The position numbers were made by a program, and so were the translations under genes. Below, in pieces: positions 1 through 5,447 of a DNA stretch of 13,566 nt. Positions within the stretch are counted from its first letter, which is position 1. Every line of letters begins with the position of its first letter. This DNA comes from DAOTTW01 sp034437615 (lineage in GTDB: Bacteria > Chloroflexota > Anaerolineae > Aggregatilineales > Phototrophicaceae). The stretch covers positions 1 through 13,566 of the forward strand of contig DAOTTW010000183.1 of the NCBI GenBank assembly GCA_034437615.1. The letters are read 5' to 3'. The notes below the pieces were generated by a model that saw only the letters and a program-made list of their open reading frames with translations, had not been told where the DNA came from and searched no databases.

Positions 1-670
1 TCGGTAGCTGTGCGATGACCTGCACGAGTGTCTTAGCCGGAATGACCTCGATCACGTTATTCGGCAGGATAAACGGCGCTGCGCGATAATTCAGGTTAGT
101 GCTCGTTTGAGCGCGGCAGATGCCGTCATTGGGTATGTTGGGCGTGGGGTTGGTGGGGGGTTGCGGCGTAATGGGGATGGGAGAGAAGCCGCCGCCATCA
201 CCCTCAGCGCTACCAGCATCGTCATTGGCAACCACCTGAATCGTCAGCTCGGCTGGTTCGCTGATGACGCTGCCCCGAAAAGCGATGACCTCTAATATTA
301 CGTTGCCCGTTGTGCGCGGGGTATAGCTGAGCGTGCGCTCTAGCAGGGCATCACCGCCTGGGTTATCCGATAGGCTGGTGCGCACGATGTCCCCATTCGC
401 CAGTAATTGCACGCGATTGATGCCGTCCGCATCTGTGGCACGCACGTCCACCTGTACGAGTGTATCCACCTGAACGGTTGTGTTGTCCTCTGGCGCGAGA
501 ATTTCGACCTGCGGCAAGCTATCCGGGGTGGAGTTGGTTGGTGCTGTTGCCGTCGGTGTGGCGGTTGGTGCGCCGCTGGACCCAGCGAGGTTGCAGGCGG
601 ACAATAGCAGCAGCAGTGTTATCGACAGCAAACTCACAGTGAATTGCATGGCTAGCGTTTGCGTGTGCAT
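1..670 (-). CDS. Ig-like/SH3 lipoprotein, partial (C-terminus beyond left edge)
   Basis: This open frame has no stop before the window edge, so about 223 codons are visible and the C-terminus is missing. The start at 670 is chosen because GAGGA sits 6 nt upstream; an in-frame ATG at 649 is the alternative. Residues 9-26 form a lipoprotein signal with a Leu-rich core ending in the lipobox LSAC, so Cys26 should be lipidated and the protein anchored outside the cytoplasmic membrane. A Thr/Pro/Ala stalk (about 30-50) leads to an Ig-like beta domain (about 52-150), a Gly/Pro linker, and the beginning of a bacterial SH3 module (LNYRAAP near residue 195). Such stalk-Ig-SH3 lipoproteins are common in Chloroflexota; SH3 modules of this type often bind cell-envelope polymers. 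The ligand here is unknown. The gene lies downstream of the V4R gene on the same strand, separated by a palindromic repeat. Confidence 0.85.
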   Translation of the reverse strand, partial: MHTQTLAMQFTVSLLSITLLLLLSACNLAGSSGAPTATPTATAPTNSTPDSLPQVEILAPEDNTTVQVDTLVQVDVRATDADGINRVQLLANGDIVRTSLSDNPGGDALLERTLSYTPRTTGNVILEVIAFRGSVISEPAELTIQVVANDDAGSAEGDGGGFSPIPITPQPPTNPTPNIPNDGICRAQTSTNLNYRAAPFILPNNVIEVIPAKTLVQVIAQLP

Positions 671-690
671 CGTGCGTCCTCAAACATAAG

Positions 691-783
691 GAACCACAAA
701 ATCGCAGAGGTCACAAAGCAACTTGTGGTCGCTCTGTTTCCTTTGCGGTTTTGCGGTTTTGTGGCTTCGTGGCTTTGTGGTTC
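691..783. repeat. Palindromic CCACRAAG-type interspersed repeat, copy 1
   Basis: The ends are a perfect 10-bp inverted repeat, GAACCACAAA at 691-700 and its complement at 774-783. The similarity continues inward imperfectly for about 18 more bases. The right arm, read on the minus strand, is a run of 8-9 nt units (CCACAAAG, CCACGAAG, CCACAAAA, CCGCAAAA, CCGCAAAG). It fills most of the space between the V4R stop and the lipoprotein start, so it would lie in the lipoprotein leader if the two genes are co-transcribed. A related copy lies at 6196-6266. No protein is encoded. It may act as an RNA hairpin or be a non-autonomous mobile repeat; the sequence alone does not decide. Confidence 0.75.
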
Positions 784-826
784 TAGAAAAACCAGGTTAG
801 GCGAACCGCAAGCAAACGTGAAAGGG

Positions 827-1465
827 TTAGCTGATCGGCTCTTTGTAGATGATATAGCGGCCCATGTCATCGCCTTTTGCAATGCATGTATCCAGGTCTA
901 CCTTGAATTCATTGCCGCCAGACACCCAGCGCAAACCCTCTTGCAGCAAGCCCTGGCCGACGAAGCAAACCGAGCGGTCTGATGTGCGTTCCCAGCACAT
1001 CGGGCAGCGCTCTAGCGTGTAGATGATTTTGTCGTTGCCCTCATCGTACACGTTGGAAATTTGGTCCGAGAATTGCGAGAAGATGTTGGCCATTGCCGGC
1101 ACGCCGATCTTCAGCTTGGCGTTGAGCGGCAGCACCTTAAACGCGAGGTCACCCACACCGGCCAACGCGCCAAACGCACGCAAGCCCTGCGCGAACGTCG
1201 CACGCCCCGCACGCAACGCCAGGCCACGCCCGCCACGTGGGCCGTACATTTCTTCCAGGGCTATATTGAGCGCCGTATAATCTGCAAAGTCGAATTCTTT
1301 TTCCAGGTTATCCGGCGGATAGTTACCGATCAGGTGGGCAAGCCCCGCCAAATTCAGGATGGCCTTCAGGCCGTTTTCACCCATCACTTCTTCCATCGCT
1401 TCGATAGTAATGCGGGCGAACTTATTTGGATAATAGTAACCCGCTTTTTTTCTCTCCGCTGGCAT
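827..1465 (-). CDS. V4R (4-vinyl reductase/hydrocarbon-binding) domain protein
   Basis: The start at 1465 is preferred because GGAGG lies 8 nt upstream and the protein then begins MPAERKKAGYYYPNK, which suits the family; the frame could also open at ATG 1480 or TTG 1489, neither with a good ribosome site. The product is 212 residues. A helical N-terminal part (GYYYPNKFARI, then EAMEEVMGENGL) precedes a V4R-like C-terminal part with Cys154-x2-Cys157, Cys167 and Cys194. V4R domains are small-molecule or metal binding modules found in bacteriochlorophyll assembly factors and in sensors of aromatic compounds; in this stand-alone form the ligand is unknown. V4R proteins often end in a Cys pair around a CxxGD stretch, whereas here CIAKGDDMG keeps only the first Cys. 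No signal peptide or membrane segment is seen, so it is probably cytosolic. Confidence 0.8.
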   Translation of the reverse strand: MPAERKKAGYYYPNKFARITIEAMEEVMGENGLKAILNLAGLAHLIGNYPPDNLEKEFDFADYTALNIALEEMYGPRGGRGLALRAGRATFAQGLRAFGALAGVGDLAFKVLPLNAKLKIGVPAMANIFSQFSDQISNVYDEGNDKIIYTLERCPMCWERTSDRSVCFVGQGLLQEGLRWVSGGNEFKVDLDTCIAKGDDMGRYIIYKEPIS

Positions 1466-1589
1466 ATGCCCGGCCTCCATAACAGTCAACGAGCCGCTTG
1501 GCAGCTTGTTGGTGGCAAATGATTAAGTCAAATTTTATTATGCGGATAGCAGCGAACGATTATGGCTCGTATTTTAACGGTACACGGCC

Positions 1590-1598
1590 ATTATAGCA
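1590..1598 (-). promoter_or_regulatory. Extended -10 promoter for the V4R gene
   Basis: On the minus strand the bases read TGCTATAAT, a perfect -10 hexamer (1590-1595) preceded by the TGn extension (1596-1598). No good -35 hexamer lies 16-18 bp upstream, which is usual for extended -10 promoters. Transcription would begin near 1583 and leave a leader of about 118 nt before the ATG at 1465. It lies in the 212-bp gap after miaB, so the V4R gene need not depend on miaB transcription. Confidence 0.5.
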
Positions 1599-1677
1599 AA
1601 CGATCTACAGTAGGGATAACGGCGCTTTAAAAACCCGTTAGCATCGGTCACATAATCGGGTGCGGCCTGAGTCTTGC

Positions 1678-3099
1678 TCAACCGGAGATGACGACGAGTG
1701 GGTCCGGTTGTGTGGCTTGCGCGGGCAAGCGCCCCTGCATACTCCAGGGACCCGTCCACGTGATTTCCAGGTCGATGACCGCACCACGACGGTCTGGCTG
1801 TGTCGGGTCATTGTCCTCGAAGAACACCAGCTTATTTTGCGGCGTGCGTCCGCGCCATTTGCCTTTGTGCTGGTCCTCGATCAGCACGGGGATTGTCTGG
1901 CCGAGGAACTTCTGGTTGATCTCTGCTACGACGCGGCCCTGTAACTCATCGAGCATCTGAAAGCGGCGCTTTTTCTCGTCTTCTGGCACGTCGTCGGCCA
2001 TCTTGCGGGCGCTGACCGTGTGCGGACGTGGGCTATAGCGTGCTAGATGTGCCTTGTCCAGCTTGAGTTCTTCCAACAGCCTGTAGGTCTCCATGAATTG
2101 CGCTTCGGTCTCACCGGAGAAGCCCACGATGATGTCGGTATGAATGGCCACATTCGGGATGCGCTGGCGGATTTTCGCTACTAAGCGCCGATACTGGTCT
2201 GCTGTGTAACCGCGCCGCATTTTGGCCAGCACGTCGTCGTCACCTGCTTGAACGGGCACTTCGATGTGTGGCATCACGCGGGGCAATGCTGCGACGGTAT
2301 CCAGCAGCTTCTCCGTCATCCAGTTGGGGTGGCTGGTCAAGAAGCGGATGCGCTCTATGCCTGTTTCCTCTGCGGCATCGTGGCTGATGCGCAGTAAATC
2401 GGCTAAATCGGGGCCATCAGGGATGTCTTTGCCGTAGCGGTCCACGATCTGACCCAGCAGTGTAACCTCTTTTACGCCTTGTTCGGCCAGGCTACGCATG
2501 TGGTTAACGATTTCACCCACGCTGCGGCTGCGTTCGACGCCGCGCCGGAAGGGAATAATGCAGAACGTGCAGGCGTGTGAACAGCCATAGACGACAGGCA
2601 CATGTGCACTCACCAGATTGCCGCGCTCATGATCTGGCAGGATAAGCCGACCCGCTTCATAGTCGACAGGCCCTTCGCTGGCCTGATCCTGAATGCTATC
2701 GCGCTGTTCGCGTGCCCGCGCCTCGATCTGCAAGACCTCGTTTTCGCTCAGGCGACCTTGCAAGAAACTCACCATCGGGTCCGGCTCTGAGGGGGGCATA
2801 AAGACATCCACATAGGGCAGCTTTTTACGCAGGCGCAGGGGATCACGCACACCGACCAGACAGCCCATAACACCGATCACGAGATCGGGGTTCTCCTGCT
2901 TGCGTTGCGCCAGCATTTGCAGGCGGCCATAGGCTTTGTCCTCGGCGCTCTGGCGCACAACGCAGGTATTCACTACCACAATATCGGCTGTGTCGGGTTC
3001 TGGCGCGGCATGGTAGCCCATGCGCTCCAATTCCGACGCCAGATGTTGCGAGTCAGCGACATTCATTTGACAACCCAGGGTCCAGATGTGGTAATGCAT
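1678..3099 (-). CDS. miaB: tRNA-2-methylthio-N6-dimethylallyladenosine synthase MiaB
   Basis: MiaB is a radical-SAM methylthiotransferase that adds a 2-methylthio group to N6-isopentenyladenosine at position 37 of tRNAs reading UNN codons. It is cytosolic and uses two [4Fe-4S] clusters. Numbered from ATG 3099 (473 residues), the N-terminal cluster ligands are Cys10 (TLGCQMN), Cys45 (VVNTCVV) and Cys79 (GVMGCLVG). The radical-SAM cluster is held by Cys172, Cys176 and Cys179 (YGCSHACTFC), followed by RRGVERSRS. A C-terminal TRAM domain covers about 395-455. All catalytic cysteines are present and the length is normal. LLGQIVDRYG replaces the more usual LLGQNVNSYG. A GTG at 3102 directly before the ATG is an alternative start; the ribosome site (AGAGA) is weak for both. 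It has its own promoter at 3184-3212. Other methylthiotransferases (MtaB, RimO) are less likely given the TLGCQMN start. Confidence 0.93.
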   Translation of the reverse strand: MHYHIWTLGCQMNVADSQHLASELERMGYHAAPEPDTADIVVVNTCVVRQSAEDKAYGRLQMLAQRKQENPDLVIGVMGCLVGVRDPLRLRKKLPYVDVFMPPSEPDPMVSFLQGRLSENEVLQIEARAREQRDSIQDQASEGPVDYEAGRLILPDHERGNLVSAHVPVVYGCSHACTFCIIPFRRGVERSRSVGEIVNHMRSLAEQGVKEVTLLGQIVDRYGKDIPDGPDLADLLRISHDAAEETGIERIRFLTSHPNWMTEKLLDTVAALPRVMPHIEVPVQAGDDDVLAKMRRGYTADQYRRLVAKIRQRIPNVAIHTDIIVGFSGETEAQFMETYRLLEELKLDKAHLARYSPRPHTVSARKMADDVPEDEKKRRFQMLDELQGRVVAEINQKFLGQTIPVLIEDQHKGKWRGRTPQNKLVFFEDNDPTQPDRRGAVIDLEITWTGPWSMQGRLPAQATQPDPLVVISG

Positions 3100-3122
3100 C
3101 ACGCGGCTACGTCTCTTTACTC

Positions 3123-3154
3123 TCTATTGCGTTTATTCTCTGTTGCGTTTATTT
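3123..3154. repeat. Two tandem 16-bp units in the miaB leader
   Basis: Bases 3123-3138 and 3139-3154 are adjacent copies of TCTRTTGCGTTTATTY differing at two positions. They lie between the miaB transcription start and its start codon, so the RNA would carry AAATAAACGCAACAGA and a near copy. This could be a protein or RNA binding site, or simply a local slippage duplication. Confidence 0.7.
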
Positions 3155-3183
3155 CTAGCGGATCACGCACATTTGTAGTTGGC

Positions 3184-3212
3184 ATTGTAGCGAAGGGGCT
3201 ACAGGGCGTCAA
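3184..3212 (-). promoter_or_regulatory. miaB promoter with an operator-like palindrome
   Basis: On the minus strand TTGACG (3207-3212) and TACAAT (3184-3189) are separated by exactly 17 bp, close to the housekeeping sigma consensus. Transcription should begin near 3177, giving a leader of about 75 nt for miaB. A perfect palindrome, TGTAGC-N6-GCTACA (3186-3203), occupies most of the spacer and overlaps the -10, the place where a repressor or a spacer-binding activator would act. Confidence 0.7.
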
Positions 3213-3278
3213 TGTAATGCTGTGTGGGGTAGTGGGTCGCACGCGACAAGAAAAGGTGGCACCACATAACAGCGTGGT

Positions 3279-3312
3279 CGTGTTTTGACGGCGCGAGCCA
3301 CCATAAAACACG
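3279..3312. repeat. Inverted repeat CGTGTTTT / AAAACACG
   Basis: Perfect 8-bp arms at 3279-3286 and 3305-3312 enclose an 18-base GC-rich loop. The loop contains GCCACC (3297-3302), which is complementary to GGTGGC at 3255-3260, so two different foldings are possible. It lies upstream of the miaB promoter and about 75 bp from the tRNA promoter. It could be an upstream binding site; no gene is evident in the surrounding 3213-3386 stretch. Confidence 0.45.
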
Positions 3313-3386
3313 GTCAGCTATCAAAAACCTACCGCTGAAAAGGGCGATTGAGGCTGTGAGGGCCGAGTAGTTCCCTAAAATAAGCG

Positions 3387-3416
3387 TTGACGCAATCAAG
3401 CGCTAGCACCTATAAT
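3387..3416 (+). promoter_or_regulatory. Promoter of tRNA-Val
   Basis: TTGACG (3387-3392) and a perfect TATAAT (3411-3416) are separated by 18 bp. The predicted transcription start is near 3423, about 62 nt upstream of the tRNA. The strength fits a stable-RNA gene. Confidence 0.8.
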
Positions 3417-3438
3417 CTCGTAGGTCAAACGATGATCC

Positions 3439-3482
3439 GTAAATCCTCAAGCGGATTTGCAAAACAGTGCCAAACTGTTTGC
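3439..3482 (+). other. Two stem-loops in the tRNA-Val precursor leader
   Basis: GTAAATCC (3439-3446) pairs with GGATTTGC (3453-3460; one G-T pair) around a 6-nt loop. GCAAAACAGT (3459-3468) pairs with ACTGTTTGC (3474-3482), with one bulge, around GCCAA. The stems share bases 3459-3460, so the ends compete. The second hairpin stops three bases before the mature tRNA 5' end, where RNase P cuts. Confidence 0.5.
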
Positions 3483-3485
3483 GAA

Positions 3486-3558
3486 GGGCGATTAGCTCAA
3501 TTGGCAGAGCGCCGCGTTTACACCGCGTAGGTTAGAAGTTCGAGTCTTCTATCGCCCA
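3486..3558 (+). tRNA. tRNA-Val (anticodon UAC)
   Basis: The full cloverleaf can be drawn. The acceptor stem GGGCGAT pairs with ATCGCCC, the D arm is GCTC/GAGC, the anticodon loop is TTTACAC with anticodon TAC at 34-36, the variable loop has 5 nt, and the T arm AGAAG/CTTCT encloses TTCGAGT. The discriminator is A (3558). The only mismatch is C27-U43 at the top of the anticodon stem. CCA is not encoded, so it must be added after transcription. The gene is monocistronic, with its own promoter and terminator. Confidence 0.96.
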
Positions 3559-3573
3559 TATACATCAAATCAT

Positions 3574-3603
3574 GAAAACATTCGCACAGGCGGGTGTTTT
3601 TTT
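3574..3603 (+). terminator. Intrinsic terminator of tRNA-Val
   Basis: ACATTCGC (3578-3585) pairs with GCGGGTGT (3590-3597), including two G-T pairs, around the tetraloop ACAG. A run of seven T follows (3597-3603), and A bases on the left extend the stem. It lies 15 bp past the tRNA 3' end. Confidence 0.8.
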
Positions 3604-3630
3604 CGTTTGCATCTGGTGCCACATCACCGA

Positions 3631-3806
3631 GCATTCGGCAACAATCAACCGAGATGCATACGACACCTAACCGTTGGTTGCGTATCGAATTCGGTTGAAA
3701 CGTGTTGTTGGGTTTCGGACGCGCCGAGGCGCGTCCCTACAAGCACGTTCTGTAGGGATGCCATTCATGGCGTCCGCCGAAAATCAACCGAGATGGATAT
3801 AACCCC
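3631..3806. repeat. Imperfect 37-bp direct repeat around a double palindrome
   Basis: Bases 3631-3667 and 3770-3806 align at 28 of 37 positions with a 139-bp offset; the shared core AATCAACCGAGATG (3643-3656 and 3782-3795) is identical. TCGGTTGA at 3691-3698 is an inverted copy of part of this core. Between the copies lie two palindromes listed separately. This gene-free stretch between the tRNA terminator and the response-regulator promoter shows no coding signal that I trust. It looks like a repeat element or the scar of one. Confidence 0.6.
3716..3776. repeat. Twin-hairpin interspersed repeat (GTAGGGA family)
   Basis: The left arm (3716-3741) contains GGACGCGCC-GA-GGCGCGTCC, a perfect 9-bp hairpin, followed by CTACA. 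After a 9-bp spacer the right arm (3751-3776) begins TGTAGGGA and contains GGATGCCAT-TC-ATGGCGTCC, a 9-bp hairpin with one G-T pair. The arms are also roughly reverse complements of each other (CCCTACA / TGTAGGG). A degenerate right arm recurs at 9131-9156. Such elements resemble REP/BIME repeats in architecture; which protein moves or binds them is not visible here. Confidence 0.7.
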
Positions 3807-3837
3807 CCGTTTCTTCGTAGGCGTTTGGGCGTTTTCA

Positions 3838-3846
3838 TGGTATAAA
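3838..3846 (+). promoter_or_regulatory. Extended -10 promoter of the response-regulator gene
   Basis: TGGTATAAA combines a good -10 hexamer (3841-3846) with the TGn extension. No convincing -35 is present. Transcription would begin near 3853, leaving a leader of about 37 nt before the ATG at 3890. It may serve the whole plus-strand run to 8805. Confidence 0.5.
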
Positions 3847-3850
3847 TACA

Positions 3851-3875
3851 GTAACAGACGTTACAACCAAGTTAC
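3851..3875 (+). promoter_or_regulatory. GTTAC operator-like repeats at the response-regulator promoter
   Basis: GTAAC (3851-3855), GTTAC (3860-3864) and GTTAC (3871-3875) overlap and follow the predicted transcription start. The last two are direct repeats with an 11-bp period, the spacing typical of OmpR/PhoB-family binding sites; the first two form a 5-4-5 dyad. Because the next gene encodes such a regulator, negative autoregulation is a reasonable guess. Confidence 0.4.
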
Positions 3876-3889
3876 CCGGACGTTTGCCT

Positions 3890-4615
3890 ATGGTATCCGT
3901 TAGTCCATCACAAGCTCAATCACAAGCTAGTTTGAATATCCTCGTTGTAGAAGACGACGAGGATACCGCCGAAGTGGTCTGCACGCTGCTGAACGACGCA
4001 GGCTATACGACCACAGCGGTAATGACGGGCGACCATGCCCTCAATGAAATCTCGCAGGCCAAGCCAGACCTCGTACTGCTGGATTTGAAGCTGCCCGACA
4101 TCAACGGGCTAGAGATTCTGCGCAAGGTCCGCTCACACTCGTTCATGCCTATGATTATCCTCAGCGGTATGGGGCAGGACAGCGATGGCGTGGTGGCGCT
4201 CGAAGAAGGGGCCGATGATTACATGGCGAAGCCTTTCGTGCCCGAAGAGCTTGTCGCCCGCGTAAAGGCGCTGCTGCGGCGCGTGGAATGGACGCCGAAG
4301 CCCGAAGTACAGCTGACGGTGCGCCAACTCGAACTCGATATGCCGCGCCGCCAGGCGATCATACGCGGTAAAACGCTGCATCTGACGCCGATTGAATACG
4401 GCATTCTGGTCACGCTGATGCGCAATGCGGGCAAGGTCGTCACGCATCAGGAAATGCTGCGGGCGGTGTGGGGCAAGGATGTGCGCGGCGATTACTCCGT
4501 GCTGCGTGTGAATGTCTCCCGCTTGCGCCAGAAGCTCGAAGAAAACCCACGTCGCCCCCAGTACATCGTAACTGCGCCGAGTCAGGGGTATTGGATGCCC
4601 GGTAATTCGCGCTAG
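3890..4615 (+). CDS. OmpR/PhoB-family response regulator (KdpE-like)
   Basis: This is a two-component response regulator: a receiver domain that is phosphorylated by a histidine kinase and a winged-helix DNA-binding domain. From ATG 3890 it has 241 residues; a TTG at 3884 is the alternative start, but GGA at 3878-3880 is better spaced from the ATG. A Gln/Ser-rich tail of about 14 residues precedes the receiver (16-135). The acidic pocket is Asp22/Asp23 in VVEDDED, the phosphorylation site is Asp65 in VLLDLKLPDINGLE, the switch residue is Ser92, and Lys114 lies in AKPF. All key residues are present. The C-terminal winged helix (about 145-238) contains LTPIEYGIL, DYSVLRVNVSRLRQKL and a final QGYWM wing where GYRL is usual. 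No kinase gene is adjacent, so it is an orphan within this window. The overall pattern is KdpE-like, but no kdp genes are here, so no target is claimed. Confidence 0.92.
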   Translation: MVSVSPSQAQSQASLNILVVEDDEDTAEVVCTLLNDAGYTTTAVMTGDHALNEISQAKPDLVLLDLKLPDINGLEILRKVRSHSFMPMIILSGMGQDSDGVVALEEGADDYMAKPFVPEELVARVKALLRRVEWTPKPEVQLTVRQLELDMPRRQAIIRGKTLHLTPIEYGILVTLMRNAGKVVTHQEMLRAVWGKDVRGDYSVLRVNVSRLRQKLEENPRRPQYIVTAPSQGYWMPGNSR

Positions 4616-4654
4616 AATAGTTTGCGTGGATTCACACGACTATAAAGCGAGAAA

Positions 4655-5410
4655 ATGATGCCGGGCGATTATGATGTGCTGTACCGCGTTTACAATGAAT
4701 TGGGGATGAGTGAATTTGCCCACAGCTTCGCGCCGCGTATGCTGGATTTTATGCAGCGCCACGATTGGATGGGTCGGCAAGTGCTGGACCTGGGTAGCGG
4801 TACGGGCGCGGGCATGGAGTGGTTGGCGCAGCACGGCTACTTCACGACGGGCGTCGATCAGTCGCCGGATATGCTGGACATCGGCCAACGCTACTACGCT
4901 AAAAACGGCTACGATGTGCGCTGGGAGGAGCAAGACATCCGTGAGCTAAAGCACCTCAGCAATTTTGACTTGGCGCTGGCCTTCGACGTAATCCACGAAC
5001 TCGAAAGCCTTAAGGATTTAGAAGCAGCCTTTCGCAGCGTACACACCACGCTGAAGGCGGGCAAGTCGTTCGTCTTCGACCTATACACGCTACAGGGCTT
5101 GCTACAGCGCAACGAACCCGGCAGCATGTACCTGTACGAAAGTCCGCTGCTGGAAATCTTTGGCGTCAACCACTTCGATTACGAAAAGCAAACCCAGACG
5201 CGCCGCTTTGTAATCTTCCAGAATACGGGCCAGGGCTGGCAGCGCTATGCAGGCCGCCGCATCCTGCGTGCATACCCCATTCAGGCCGTCGTCGCGCTGG
5301 TGCAGCGCTGTGGGTTTGCGGTTTCACACGTTTTACAAACGGACCTCTCACCGTTTGTCCCAGGCAAAACGCAAGCCCCCAGGGTTATCATAGTGGCCGA
5401 AAAACGTTAA
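4655..5410 (+). CDS. Class I SAM-dependent methyltransferase
   Basis: The 251-residue product is a Rossmann-fold methyltransferase of the Methyltransf_25/11 type. Motif I is VLDLGSGTGAG (43-53), the acidic residue binding the SAM ribose is Asp68 in GVDQSPDML, the adenine-contact motif is Asp94 in EEQDIREL, and FDLALAFDVIHEL forms strand 4. The C-terminal part after about residue 140 (ESPLLEIFGVNHFDYEKQTQTRR) resembles the small-molecule methyltransferase cap seen in proteins of this size, so a small metabolite or lipid substrate is more likely than RNA or protein, but this is inference. The first of two adjacent ATG codons is used, behind the weak site GCGAG. It begins 39 bp after the response regulator with no terminator between, suggesting co-transcription. 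No membrane segment is seen. Confidence 0.88.
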   Translation: MMPGDYDVLYRVYNELGMSEFAHSFAPRMLDFMQRHDWMGRQVLDLGSGTGAGMEWLAQHGYFTTGVDQSPDMLDIGQRYYAKNGYDVRWEEQDIRELKHLSNFDLALAFDVIHELESLKDLEAAFRSVHTTLKAGKSFVFDLYTLQGLLQRNEPGSMYLYESPLLEIFGVNHFDYEKQTQTRRFVIFQNTGQGWQRYAGRRILRAYPIQAVVALVQRCGFAVSHVLQTDLSPFVPGKTQAPRVIIVAEKR

Positions 5411-5447
5411 AATTTGCCCTTAAACGAGTTTTTGCAGGACAAATCAC

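Noticed and set aside
107..689. Several plus-strand open frames in the first 700 bases.
   Set aside because: The minus strand carries a clear lipoprotein with signal, lipobox and SH3 module; the plus-strand frames are its antisense shadows.
1617..1640. TAACGG / CCGTTA inverted repeat after miaB as a terminator.
   Set aside because: The 6-bp stem has a 12-base loop and no T run follows on the minus strand.
2905..3288. Plus-strand open frame of 127 codons across the miaB start and its upstream region.
   Set aside because: It is mostly antisense to miaB, then runs through the miaB promoter and repeats. Its product has no recognisable features.
3213..3312. A T-box-like GGTGGC...GCG stretch on the minus strand upstream of miaB.
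   Set aside because: The conserved T-box sequence is not matched, the stretch lies upstream of the mapped miaB promoter, and miaB is not a usual T-box target.
3117..3399. Two short minus-strand frames (64 and 66 codons) in the miaB upstream region.
   Set aside because: They overlap each other and run through palindromes and promoters, and their products have no recognisable features.
3486..3558. Functional link of miaB with the neighbouring tRNA gene.
   Set aside because: MiaB acts on tRNAs with A36 and modified A37 that read UNN codons; tRNA-Val(UAC) has C36, so it is not an expected substrate.
3607..3903. Plus-strand open frame of 98 codons between the tRNA and the response regulator.
   Set aside because: It runs through the direct repeats and hairpins, overlaps the regulator start in another frame, and has no recognisable features.
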